Assembly (NCBI GenBank): GCA_022759065.1
Contig: JAEMPZ010000217.1
Location: forward strand, 1-5,692
DNA length: 5,692 nt
DNA from: Acidobacteriota bacterium
Lineage (GTDB): Bacteria > Acidobacteriota > UBA4820 > DSQY01
Direction of reading: 5' to 3'
The notes under the pieces are model-generated. The model did not search any database and had not been told where the DNA came from. It worked only from the letters and a program-made list of their open reading frames with translations. The translations under genes and the position numbers were made by a program. Position 1 is the first letter of the stretch. Every line of letters begins with the position of its first letter. Below are positions 1 to 5,675 of this stretch, piece by piece.

Positions 1-71
1 CGGGAAACGGGATTCGAACCCGCGACCCCAACCTTGGCAAGGTTGTGCTCTACCAACTGAGCTATTCCCGC
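1..71 (-). tRNA. tRNA-Gly (anticodon GCC), 3' end cut by window edge
   Basis: Read on the minus strand, this folds as a standard cloverleaf and closely resembles bacterial tRNA-Gly(GCC). The 5' acceptor strand GCGGGAA pairs with TTCCCG at the left edge. The D arm reads AGCTCAGTTGGTAGAGC. The anticodon stem CAACC/GGTTG encloses the loop TTGCCAA, with anticodon GCC at plus positions 36-38, which is tRNA position 34-36. The T arm holds the invariant TTCGAAT loop. The last acceptor base, the discriminator base and the CCA end (if encoded) lie outside the window. It decodes GGC and GGU glycine codons. Its own promoter lies just upstream. Confidence 0.97.
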
Positions 72-81
72 CCAAGTCCTA

Positions 82-111
82 AGTTTAACCGAGAGCGCCT
101 TATTCTGTCAA
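82..111 (-). promoter_or_regulatory. Sigma-70-type promoter of tRNA-Gly
   Basis: On the minus strand a consensus -35 box TTGACA (plus 106-111) is followed after 18 nt by TAAACT (plus 82-87), a 4-of-6 match to TATAAT. Transcription would start around position 75, leaving only a few leader bases before the mature tRNA 5' end at 71. That spacing and the perfect -35 box support the call; the -10 is weak, and I did not test it beyond consensus matching. Confidence 0.6.
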
Positions 112-120
112 GAAGCCCTT

Positions 121-152
121 GCGCTGGCCGGACAATAGGGCCCGGCCAACGC
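121..152 (-). terminator. Strong GC-rich hairpin, possible terminator without U-tract
   Basis: Arms GCGCTGGCCGG (121-131) and CCGGCCAACGC (142-152) form an 11-bp stem, ten Watson-Crick pairs and one G-U or mismatch depending on the strand, around a 10-nt loop. It lies downstream of the Arc-like gene and just before the -35 box of the tRNA promoter, the right place to end the small-gene transcript. No run of U follows on either strand, so intrinsic termination is uncertain. A 5-bp neighbour stem (CGCCG/CGGCG, 150-161) could compete with it. Confidence 0.35.
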
Positions 153-262
153 CGACCGGCGCTGCTTCCTCGCCACGCTTCTTCTCCTACCTGGCAGTTC
201 CGTGCTTTAAAATCCACGCCGTGATATCGCCGATCACTTCACTGGAGACATGCGAGGCTTTT

Positions 263-442
263 TCATTTGTCCGTTTTTCGTGTCGCAGCATGGTTTCTCC
301 CATGCTTGCGCTCTTCCACCGCGCGGCGCAGGAGGTACTCCACCTGCGCGTTCACGCTTCTGAGGTCGTCGGCCGCCCACCTCTGAAGGTCTTCCCAGAG
401 TTCGGGACTGATCCGAAGAAGAAAGGGTTTCTTCTCTGCCAA
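263..442 (-). CDS. Arc-type ribbon-helix-helix DNA-binding protein, 59 aa
   Basis: This small gene starts with TTG at 442 and ends with TGA at 263-265. The protein matches the Arc/MetJ ribbon-helix-helix fold: a beta-strand with KKPFLLRIS (residues 4-12), helix A with [14 protein letters not shown] (13-26), then [18 protein letters not shown] (28-45) as the turn and helix B, and a basic tail. The RSVN turn and the helix register align with phage P22 Arc repressor. The family binds DNA as dimers or higher multimers through the paired beta-strands. In the Arc alignment Arg10 keeps the Arg13 contact, but Leu8 stands where Arc has Asn11 and Pro6 where it has Gln9, so DNA specificity must differ. 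TTG is chosen because AAGGGG sits 5 nt before it and no ATG or GTG fits the frame there. It begins 11 nt after the ybjQ stop and is probably cotranscribed. It could be an autoregulator or an antitoxin-like protein; no toxin is visible. Confidence 0.85.
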   Translation of the reverse strand: MAEKKPFLLRISPELWEDLQRWAADDLRSVNAQVEYLLRRAVEERKHGRNHAATRKTDK

Positions 443-447
443 CGGTG

Positions 448-453
448 CCCCTT
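448..453 (-). promoter_or_regulatory. Ribosome binding site that fixes the TTG start
   Basis: AAGGGG on the minus strand lies 5 nt upstream of the TTG at 442, directly after the ybjQ stop codon. It is the only credible start signal for the 59-aa Arc-like gene. Confidence 0.65.
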
Positions 454-780
454 CTACGCCTGTTCGACCACCACGGCAGTGCCGTAGCAGAGGACCTCCG
501 TCGCAGAGCCGCGGCTGACCACTTCGGAGGCGTCATATCGAAGGCCGACAACGGCGTTCGCGCCCATCTCCTTCGCGTGTTGCAGCATTCTCTCGTAAGC
601 CTGTCCGCGCGCCTGCTCGCACATCTCCGTGTAAGCGCCGATCTGGCCCCCGACGATGTTCTTAAGGCCGCCGACGATTCCCTGAGCGATGGTAGGCGCC
701 CTTACGATGATCCCCCGGACGACGCCCTTGTACTCCTTGATCTTGTATCCGTCAAAAGAAAATGTCGTAGTGACAAGCAT
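454..780 (-). CDS. YbjQ/UPF0145 (DUF74) family protein
   Basis: The protein has 108 residues, the usual size of the YbjQ family (about 105 aa). Typical features are the N-terminal strand [14 protein letters not shown], the segment [19 protein letters not shown], an amphipathic helix with [20 protein letters not shown], and the hallmark [15 protein letters not shown] near residues 80-95. The family is widespread, is called a putative heavy-metal-binding domain and forms pentamers in solved structures, but has no settled function; a metal role here would be inference. There is no signal peptide, so it is probably cytoplasmic. The start at 780 is secure: AGGAGG (786-791) lies 5 nt upstream. That Shine-Dalgarno overlaps the stop codon of the preceding 63-aa gene (790-792), suggesting translational coupling. 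The Arc-like gene follows 11 nt after its stop. Confidence 0.95.
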   Translation of the reverse strand: MLVTTTFSFDGYKIKEYKGVVRGIIVRAPTIAQGIVGGLKNIVGGQIGAYTEMCEQARGQAYERMLQHAKEMGANAVVGLRYDASEVVSRGSATEVLCYGTAVVVEQA

Positions 781-789
781 CTCATCCTC

Positions 790-981
790 CTAATAGAGTG
801 ACCCCGCGTTAATGACCGGGTGGGCTTCTTTTTCGCCGCAAAGAACTACGAGCAGGTTGGACACCATCTGGGCCTTGCGCTCGCTATTCAGGTTGTGAAA
901 GCGAAGCGAAACCTTTTTCTTCGCGTAGAAGGGATTGGCCCACCATCCCGAGGCCGGACGACGGAACACTTCTTTGCTCAT
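790..981 (-). CDS. Hypothetical protein, 63 aa, first gene of the ybjQ cluster
   Basis: I do not recognise this protein. The ATG at 981 is chosen because a strong GGAGGAGG (988-995) lies 6 nt upstream and a well-formed promoter lies 24 nt upstream. An in-frame GTG at 1014 would put the start inside the promoter spacer and is rejected. The N-terminus is basic and aromatic ([19 protein letters not shown], residues 5-23), followed by a predicted strand (VSLRFHNL, 24-31), a charged stretch, then a short hydrophobic segment ([11 protein letters not shown], 39-49) with one cysteine. That segment is too short for a confident membrane helix. The stop TAG overlaps the ybjQ Shine-Dalgarno, so the two are probably made together. 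The good initiation signals argue that it is a real gene; function unknown. Confidence 0.7.
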   Translation of the reverse strand: MSKEVFRRPASGWWANPFYAKKKVSLRFHNLNSERKAQMVSNLLVVLCGEKEAHPVINAGSLY

Positions 982-987
982 GGCGCA

Positions 988-995
988 CCTCCTCC
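988..995 (-). promoter_or_regulatory. Strong Shine-Dalgarno of the 63-aa gene
   Basis: GGAGGAGG on the minus strand, 6 nt before the ATG at 981. It decides this start over the GTG at 1014 and is one reason to believe the small gene is translated. Confidence 0.75.
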
Positions 996-1004
996 GATAG
1001 CGTA

Positions 1005-1033
1005 ATGATATCACTTTGGAATCGGATTGTCAA
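1005..1033 (-). promoter_or_regulatory. Near-consensus sigma-70 promoter of the small-gene cluster
   Basis: On the minus strand a perfect -35 box TTGACA (1028-1033) is followed by exactly 17 nt and TATCAT (1005-1010), a 5-of-6 match to TATAAT. Start of transcription would be near 998, giving a leader of about 17 nt that is filled by the Shine-Dalgarno. The -35 lies only 7 nt past the patatin stop codon, separated by a run of seven C. The 8-bp palindrome TGATATCA (1006-1013) overlaps the -10 box and could be an operator. Confidence 0.8.
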
Positions 1034-1040
1034 GGGGGGG

Positions 1041-3257
1041 TTAGAATGTCCTTCCCAGGTAGAGGTAGAAGAGCGAGTTGCCGCCTTCGGCGCGGCCGTA
1101 TGCAAAGTAGAGCGGGCCAAGGCGGGTGTCAGCCCCGAACAGGAGCGTCAGCGCGTGCTTCAAGTCGCCCGACGAAACCTGTTGCCTGGTTTCCCAAATG
1201 TTCCCTGCCTCCAGCCATCCGCCGAAGTACACGCCCTTGCCAAGGCCCGGGGGCATGTTGGCTATTCTCGCGTAGTATCCGGCGCGAATGACCCCGTAGT
1301 AGTCGCCGCCGAGTTGTTCTGGATGATAGCCGGAAAACGAGGAGAATCCTCCCAGCGTGAACCGGTCCCAAATGGGAAGGGAGGTTCCCAAGGACGACCC
1401 AGCCTCGGCCTTGATGAAGATGGTGCCAGGCCCCTTGCTGAACCACTCTCCCCAGTAGCCCCAGACCTTGTCGTATCGGGCCTGCGAGCCCATCCCCGTC
1501 CGGGCGAGGAAGGCGAAGAGCCCGGCGCGGCTGCCATCTCTAGGAAAGCCGGGTTGATCCGTCCTGTCAAAGACCATCTGCCCCGATATGCCGGCCAGCC
1601 TTACGTCAAACACCGCCAGTGACGGGTCGCCGATTTTCGGGTTTGCCGTGGAATGGCCCCACCTGGGCCCCAGGCGCAGCTCGCCCCATGAACCGATTTG
1701 ATAGCCGATGTCCGCGCCCGTGAGAATGGTCCGTGAACGGTACTCCGCCACCGCCTGATCTCCGTCATACAGGTCGTGAAGCGCGTAGGTGTATTCAATG
1801 CCCGGGGCAAAGAACCAGTGGCCGCTGAAGTCCAAAGGCTGGTAAAATTCGGTGAGGAAGGATTGCGTCCGCCCGAGTTGCAGGTCGTTGCGCCACTCGG
1901 CGCCGAGGGCGTTCAGGCGGGTCATCGTAACGTTGCCCTTCAGACTGAAGCGGCTGCCTCCGCTGAAATCGTCCTCTGCTTCCAGCGCAAACCGCATGTA
2001 GTTTGGCCCCCAGGGCTTGTCGCGCGCTTCCACCACGAGCTCCCTTTGCCCCTGCACGTCCTTGAGCCTCGCCTCGACCTTCTCGAAATCGCCGAGCCCA
2101 TAAATCCTTTCGAGGTCGCGCTTGAGGAGGCTCACGTCGGGAACCTCCCCGGTCCGCGTACGCATTTGCGCTTCCACTATGCGGCCATCAACTCGGTTCG
2201 AGCCTGTAAACCGAATGAGGTCAATCGGGCGCGCCGGCTTGAGCTTCGCCCTGCAAGCCTCACGGTAAGCCGAGTATTCAGGCTCATCCAGAGCAAGAGG
2301 GAGCAGTTTTTCCTTCTCGCCCTCCATGGCTTGGGCGCCCAACTCAATCAACTGAGGGGCCAGGCTGTATTGAGAACTGCGGAAGGGGGCAAGGTCGGGA
2401 CGGATCAGAATGTCCGCCAGTGACGCCTGATGCGCTTCGTTCTTGGCGGTGAGAATCGTGATCACCTGGCGCGAAATGTCCAGCGGCGAGAGCAGGCTGT
2501 CTCGCCTCGCAAGCGGCGTGCCTATATCCACGGCGATGATGATGTCCGCCCCCATGGACTTCGCCACGTCAACTGGCAGGTTGTCCACGAGGCCGCCATC
2601 AACGAGAAGCCTTCCGTCCCGCTCGACCGGCGCGAATACGCCGGGAATCGCCATGCTGGCCAGAACCGCCTGTGGCAGGTCGCCGTGGTCAAGGACGACT
2701 TTGTCGCCCGTTTCCAGGTCCGTTGCCACGGCCCTAAAAGGAATCGGCAGGTCATCGAAACTGCCAAAAGGCGCCGCTTTGAGCATGAGGCTGTCAAGGG
2801 CAGCGCTGAAATTCTGGCCGGAAATCAGTCCCCTTGGAACCCTTACTCTTCCCGCCTTAATTCCCGCTTCAAACTCGGAGAGGTAACGGCGGTCCTCCTC
2901 CTTCCGCCTGAAAGGGATTTCCCGCCTTGGCGGCAGGTCGCTGAAGAGCCTTTCAAACGATCTTTGGTTGACGAACGACGCTATCTCGTCAGGAGAGACT
3001 CCGGCGGCGTAGAGGCCACCCACCAGAGCGCCGGCGCTCGTGCCGGCGATGCAATCAATCGGGACGTGCATCTCTTCGAGCGCCCGAAGAACGGCGACGT
3101 GAAAGGCGCCTCTAGCCCCGCCGCCTGAAAGAACAAGGCCAATCTTGGGCCGGCGCGGTTCAGCCACCTTTTCGGCAGGCTTTTGCCCCCATACAACTTC
3201 GGTTGCGACAAGCGCCGCAATGGTGCAAATCACCCACCTCCGAGCTAATAGGCCCAT
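1041..3257 (-). CDS. Patatin-like phospholipase with POTRA and outer-membrane beta-barrel (PlpD-like, type Vd)
   Basis: The 738-aa protein has the layout and size of Pseudomonas PlpD (about 730 aa), a type Vd autotransporter. Residues 1 to about 25 are a Sec signal peptide (ARR then a hydrophobic stretch), with no clear AxA site or lipobox. The patatin domain (about 37-330) has the oxyanion loop SGGGARG (44-50), the nucleophile motif GTSAG with Ser74, and the catalytic Asp220 in VDGGLVDNLP, so the Ser-Asp dyad is intact. A POTRA domain follows (about 346-412), then an Omp85-like barrel (about 415-738) ending in YLYLGRTF, with the terminal Phe typical of outer-membrane proteins. It should hydrolyse phospholipid or other acyl esters; whether the domain is released or stays at the surface is unknown. 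The ATG at 3257 is preceded by TTG at 3260. AAGGA is 3 nt from the ATG, whereas GGGAGGG is 8 nt from the TTG, so one extra residue is possible. Some transcripts may run on into the small-gene cluster, as no terminator separates them. Confidence 0.93.
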   Translation of the reverse strand: MGLLARRWVICTIAALVATEVVWGQKPAEKVAEPRRPKIGLVLSGGGARGAFHVAVLRALEEMHVPIDCIAGTSAGALVGGLYAAGVSPDEIASFVNQRSFERLFSDLPPRREIPFRRKEEDRRYLSEFEAGIKAGRVRVPRGLISGQNFSAALDSLMLKAAPFGSFDDLPIPFRAVATDLETGDKVVLDHGDLPQAVLASMAIPGVFAPVERDGRLLVDGGLVDNLPVDVAKSMGADIIIAVDIGTPLARRDSLLSPLDISRQVITILTAKNEAHQASLADILIRPDLAPFRSSQYSLAPQLIELGAQAMEGEKEKLLPLALDEPEYSAYREACRAKLKPARPIDLIRFTGSNRVDGRIVEAQMRTRTGEVPDVSLLKRDLERIYGLGDFEKVEARLKDVQGQRELVVEARDKPWGPNYMRFALEAEDDFSGGSRFSLKGNVTMTRLNALGAEWRNDLQLGRTQSFLTEFYQPLDFSGHWFFAPGIEYTYALHDLYDGDQAVAEYRSRTILTGADIGYQIGSWGELRLGPRWGHSTANPKIGDPSLAVFDVRLAGISGQMVFDRTDQPGFPRDGSRAGLFAFLARTGMGSQARYDKVWGYWGEWFSKGPGTIFIKAEAGSSLGTSLPIWDRFTLGGFSSFSGYHPEQLGGDYYGVIRAGYYARIANMPPGLGKGVYFGGWLEAGNIWETRQQVSSGDLKHALTLLFGADTRLGPLYFAYGRAEGGNSLFYLYLGRTF

Positions 3258-3263
3258 CAATCC

Positions 3264-3293
3264 TTGAGCCCTCCCTCTTACGAATAGTATACT
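3264..3293 (+). promoter_or_regulatory. Candidate promoter of pta-ackA
   Basis: TTGAGC (3264-3269, four of six consensus bases) is followed after 18 nt by TATACT (3288-3293, five of six). Transcription would begin near 3300 and leave a leader of about 80 nt before pta. The -35 box lies in the ribosome-binding region of the divergent patatin gene, so the two units overlap physically. Only consensus matching supports it. Confidence 0.45.
3286..3291 (-). promoter_or_regulatory. Candidate -10 box of the patatin gene
   Basis: AGTATACT (3286-3293) is its own reverse complement, so TATACT also reads on the minus strand at 3286-3291, about 28 nt upstream of the patatin ATG. I see no convincing -35 box 16-18 nt further up, so the promoter would be weak, activator-dependent or misplaced. 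Confidence 0.3.
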
Positions 3294-3366
3294 TCAACTT
3301 GGGGCTGTTAGCTCAGGCAATCCGGTTTCTCACGTTTTGCGCAAGAGCTGGAGTGGTGGCCCCTGC

Positions 3367-3373
3367 AAGGAGG
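3367..3373 (+). promoter_or_regulatory. Ribosome binding site that sets the pta start
   Basis: AAGGAGG lies 5 nt before the GTG at 3379 but 14 nt before the first ATG at 3388. Normal spacing therefore favours the GTG, which adds three residues (MHI) to the protein. Confidence 0.7.
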
Positions 3374-3378
3374 TTACG

Positions 3379-4374
3379 GTGCATATAATGGAAGTCATCA
3401 AGGCCAAGGCAAAATCAGGCAAAAAGCGGATAGTCCTCTCCGAAGGAATGGACAAGCGCATGGTCCAGGCGGCGGTGAGGGCCGCCGCCGAAGGGTTGGG
3501 AGAGATCACGCTTCTGGCCACCGAGTCGCAGGTAAAAGAGGCGTTGGGCAATGAGACGAAGGGCCTCGACAAGGTCCGCGTCATAGACCATTTTCAATCC
3601 CCATGGCTCGACGCTTTCGCGCAGGAGTACTACGAGCTTCGAAAGGCGAAGGGGATGACGCTGGACGAGGCCAAGAAGGCTGTCCGGGACAACGTCTTTT
3701 TCGGCGACATGATGGTGCGCAAGGGCTACGTGGACGGCTGCGTTTCGGGCGCCTACAACACGACCGGCCTTGTTATCAAGGCCGCGTTGCACATTCTCGG
3801 AACGGCGCCGGGCATCAAGACCGTCTCCTCCTTCTTCATCATGGTCCACCCCAACAAGGCGTTCGGGCGGGACGGCCTGATGGTATTCGCCGACTGCGCC
3901 GTGAACCCCTACCCCGACGAGAACCAGCTCGCCGACATCGCCGTCGCCTCGGCCAAGAGCGCGAAGGCCTTCTGCGGCTTCGAGCCAAAAGTCGCCATGC
4001 TCGCCTTCTCGACCAAGGGCAGCGCGAAACACGAGAACCTGGACAAGGTGCTGAAGGCGATAGAGATAGCCAAACAGAAGGAGCCGGGGCTCGTCATTGA
4101 CGGAGAATTGCAGTTCGACGCGGCGTTGATTCCGGCCATAGGGGCCAAGAAAGCCCCTGGCAGCGCAGTGGCCGGCCAAGCCAATGTTTTCATCTTCCCC
4201 GACCTCAACGCCGGCAACATCTGCTACAAGGCGGTCGAGAGGCTCGGGGGAGCGCAGGCGATCGGCCCGGTCCTCCAGGGATTGGCGAAACCCGCCAACG
4301 ACCTTTCGCGCGGGTGCAGCGTGGATGACATCGTTAACGTTGCGGCCTTCACGGCCGTGCAGGCAATTGGATAG
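3379..4374 (+). CDS. pta: Phosphate acetyltransferase (short, single-domain Pta)
   Basis: This enzyme interconverts acetyl-CoA plus phosphate with acetyl phosphate plus CoA in the cytoplasm; with acetate kinase it forms the acetate-ATP pathway. At 331 aa it is the short form, with only the PTA_PTB catalytic domain and none of the N-terminal domains of enterobacterial Pta. Visible motifs are [13 protein letters not shown] near the start, [15 protein letters not shown] (116-130), the family stretch [12 protein letters not shown] (142-153), [10 protein letters not shown] (241-250), [19 protein letters not shown] (274-292), and [13 protein letters not shown] (307-319). The last contains Ser310, Arg311 and Asp316/Asp317, matching the active-site Ser309, Arg310 and Asp316 of the Methanosarcina thermophila enzyme. 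The GTG start is chosen on Shine-Dalgarno spacing; the ATG at 3388 would give 328 aa. Phosphate butyryltransferase is a relative, but the neighbouring ackA and the motifs favour acetyl. ackA follows 80 nt downstream on the same strand. Confidence 0.95.
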   Translation: MHIMEVIKAKAKSGKKRIVLSEGMDKRMVQAAVRAAAEGLGEITLLATESQVKEALGNETKGLDKVRVIDHFQSPWLDAFAQEYYELRKAKGMTLDEAKKAVRDNVFFGDMMVRKGYVDGCVSGAYNTTGLVIKAALHILGTAPGIKTVSSFFIMVHPNKAFGRDGLMVFADCAVNPYPDENQLADIAVASAKSAKAFCGFEPKVAMLAFSTKGSAKHENLDKVLKAIEIAKQKEPGLVIDGELQFDAALIPAIGAKKAPGSAVAGQANVFIFPDLNAGNICYKAVERLGGAQAIGPVLQGLAKPANDLSRGCSVDDIVNVAAFTAVQAIG

Positions 4375-4381
4375 TTCAACA

Positions 4382-4439
4382 TGGCGGCCGGTGCTCGCGT
4401 CGGCTGAAATCAGCGGCCTTTAGGAAACAAGGGCCGCCA
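4382..4439 (+). repeat. Competing inverted repeats in the pta-ackA gap
   Basis: TGGCGGCC (4382-4389) is the exact reverse complement of GGCCGCCA (4432-4439). A second copy, GCGGCC (4413-4418), can pair with the same GGCCGC (4432-4437) around a 13-nt loop. The right arm ends 4 nt before the ackA Shine-Dalgarno (4444-4448), so the RNA could fold in two exclusive ways beside the ribosome site. No U-tract follows, so a terminator is unlikely; an effect on the pta:ackA protein ratio or mRNA stability is inference. Confidence 0.4.
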
Positions 4440-4454
4440 CCTTAGGAGAAGAAA

Positions 4455-5675
4455 ATGAAGACTCTCGTTGTCAACTGCGGTAGTTCGTCGCTCAAGTACC
4501 AGCTTTTCAACATGGAAAACGAAACGGTCATGGCCAAGGGGTTGGTGGACAGGATCGGCCAGGAGAACGCCAGCCTGAAACACGATTCCGTCGGAATAGG
4601 CCGCATCACCATCCGCTCGGGCATTCCAGACCACTCCAAAGCGGTCAGCGACATGATAAACGCGTTGACCGACCCGGAGTACGGCGTGCTCAAGTCGGTG
4701 GACGAGATAGCGGCGGTTGGACACCGCGTTGTCCACGGCGGCGAGAAATTCTCCGACTCGGTCGTCATTGACAACAACGTCATGGCGGCCGTCAAGGATT
4801 GCGTCGTTTACGCCCCGCTTCACAACCCAAGCAACATCATGGGAATCGAGTCTTGCGAAAAACTCTGCCCGGGCGTGCCGCAGGTCGCCGTTTTCGACAC
4901 GGCGTTCCACCAGACGATGCCCAAACACGTTTACCTCTACGCCATTCCTTACGAGTACTACGAGAAGCACGGCGTCCGCCGCTACGGCTTCCACGGAACC
5001 TCGCACCAGTTCGTAGCCAACCGCGCCGCATCCCTCTTGAAGAAACCGCTCAAGGACCTGCGCATGATCACCGCCCACCTTGGCAACGGCTGCAGCATCA
5101 CCGCCATCAAGGACGGAAAATCTCTTGAAACATCAATGGGGTTGACGCCCTTAAATGGCCTTATGATGGGACAAAGAAGCGGCGACATTGACCCGGCCGT
5201 CGTCGCCGCGATGGGGGACATCGAAAAGCTGGACGCCAACGGCATCGTGGCGATCCTGAACAAAAAGAGCGGCCTTCTCGGCGTTTCGGGCGTTTCCAAC
5301 GACATGCGCGACATTCACAAGGCCGCGGACGCCGGAAACGAGCGCGCCCAGCTCGCCCTGAAGATGTTCTGCTACCGCATACGCAAGTACATCGGCACTT
5401 ACGCCGCTTCAATGAACGGCCTGGACGTCCTCGTCTTCACCGCCGGAATCGGAGAAAACGACCCATACGTCCGCGAAGTGGCCTGCTCCAACTTCGATTT
5501 TCTGGGCATCGAACTTGACAAGAAGCGCAACGAGTCGCCCGAAAAGGAAAAGATCATCTCCACCGACAAGAGCAAAGTGACCGTCATGGTCGTCCCCACC
5601 AACGAAGAGCTGATGATCGCCCGCGAGACCAGGCGCCTCGTCGGCAACAATAGCCCCAAGAAGGCGAAGAAATAA
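4455..5675 (+). CDS. ackA: Acetate kinase
   Basis: This cytoplasmic enzyme transfers phosphate between acetyl phosphate and ADP, giving acetate plus ATP, and works with Pta just upstream. The 406 residues are the family length (about 400). It has the ASKHA-fold signature VVNCGSSSLKYQ at 5-16, HRVVHGG at 90-96, FDTAFH at 147-152, RRYGFHGTSH at 175-184, HLGNG at 208-212, GQRSGDID at 239-246, FTAGIGEN at 328-335 and PTNEE at 381-385. Asn7, Ser10, Ser12, Lys14, Arg91, His123, Asp148, His180, Asn211, Arg241 and Glu384 fall at the same numbers as the active-site residues of Methanosarcina thermophila acetate kinase, so nothing catalytic is missing. The ATG at 4455 has AGGAG 6 nt upstream. The end carries a lysine-rich tail (NNSPKKAKK). 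Transcription is probably from the pta promoter. Only 17 nt follow the stop in the window and no terminator is seen. Confidence 0.98.
   Translation: MKTLVVNCGSSSLKYQLFNMENETVMAKGLVDRIGQENASLKHDSVGIGRITIRSGIPDHSKAVSDMINALTDPEYGVLKSVDEIAAVGHRVVHGGEKFSDSVVIDNNVMAAVKDCVVYAPLHNPSNIMGIESCEKLCPGVPQVAVFDTAFHQTMPKHVYLYAIPYEYYEKHGVRRYGFHGTSHQFVANRAASLLKKPLKDLRMITAHLGNGCSITAIKDGKSLETSMGLTPLNGLMMGQRSGDIDPAVVAAMGDIEKLDANGIVAILNKKSGLLGVSGVSNDMRDIHKAADAGNERAQLALKMFCYRIRKYIGTYAASMNGLDVLVFTAGIGENDPYVREVACSNFDFLGIELDKKRNESPEKEKIISTDKSKVTVMVVPTNEELMIARETRRLVGNNSPKKAKK

Noticed and set aside
108..176. Possible 22-aa minus-strand ORF starting with GTG at 176 behind AGGAG
   Set aside because: It is very short and Arg/Ala-rich, it contains the strong hairpin and runs into the tRNA promoter; no support beyond a weak ribosome site.
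221..236. Small inverted repeat GTGAT/ATCAC after the Arc-like gene
   Set aside because: A 5-bp stem is common by chance. It is mentioned only for its resemblance to the palindrome in the cluster promoter and is not listed as a feature.
234..551. 105-aa minus-strand open frame overlapping ybjQ and the Arc-like gene
   Set aside because: It is out of frame with both real genes, overlaps ybjQ deeply, and has low-complexity Arg-rich composition with no ribosome site.
1034..1040. Run of seven G after the patatin stop
   Set aside because: A single homopolymer of this length is not unusual and is outside coding sequence; there is no sign of phase variation because it is not in a gene or promoter spacer.
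1005..3128. Long plus-strand open frames (1005-1622, 1776-2423, 2430-3128)
   Set aside because: They lie antisense to the well-supported patatin gene, show no recognisable domains, and are expected in G+C-rich DNA where few stops occur.
3415..5078. Minus-strand open frames of 254 aa (3415-4179) and 222 aa (4410-5078)
   Set aside because: They are shadows of pta and ackA. Their residues follow the codon pattern of the sense gene and no domain is seen.
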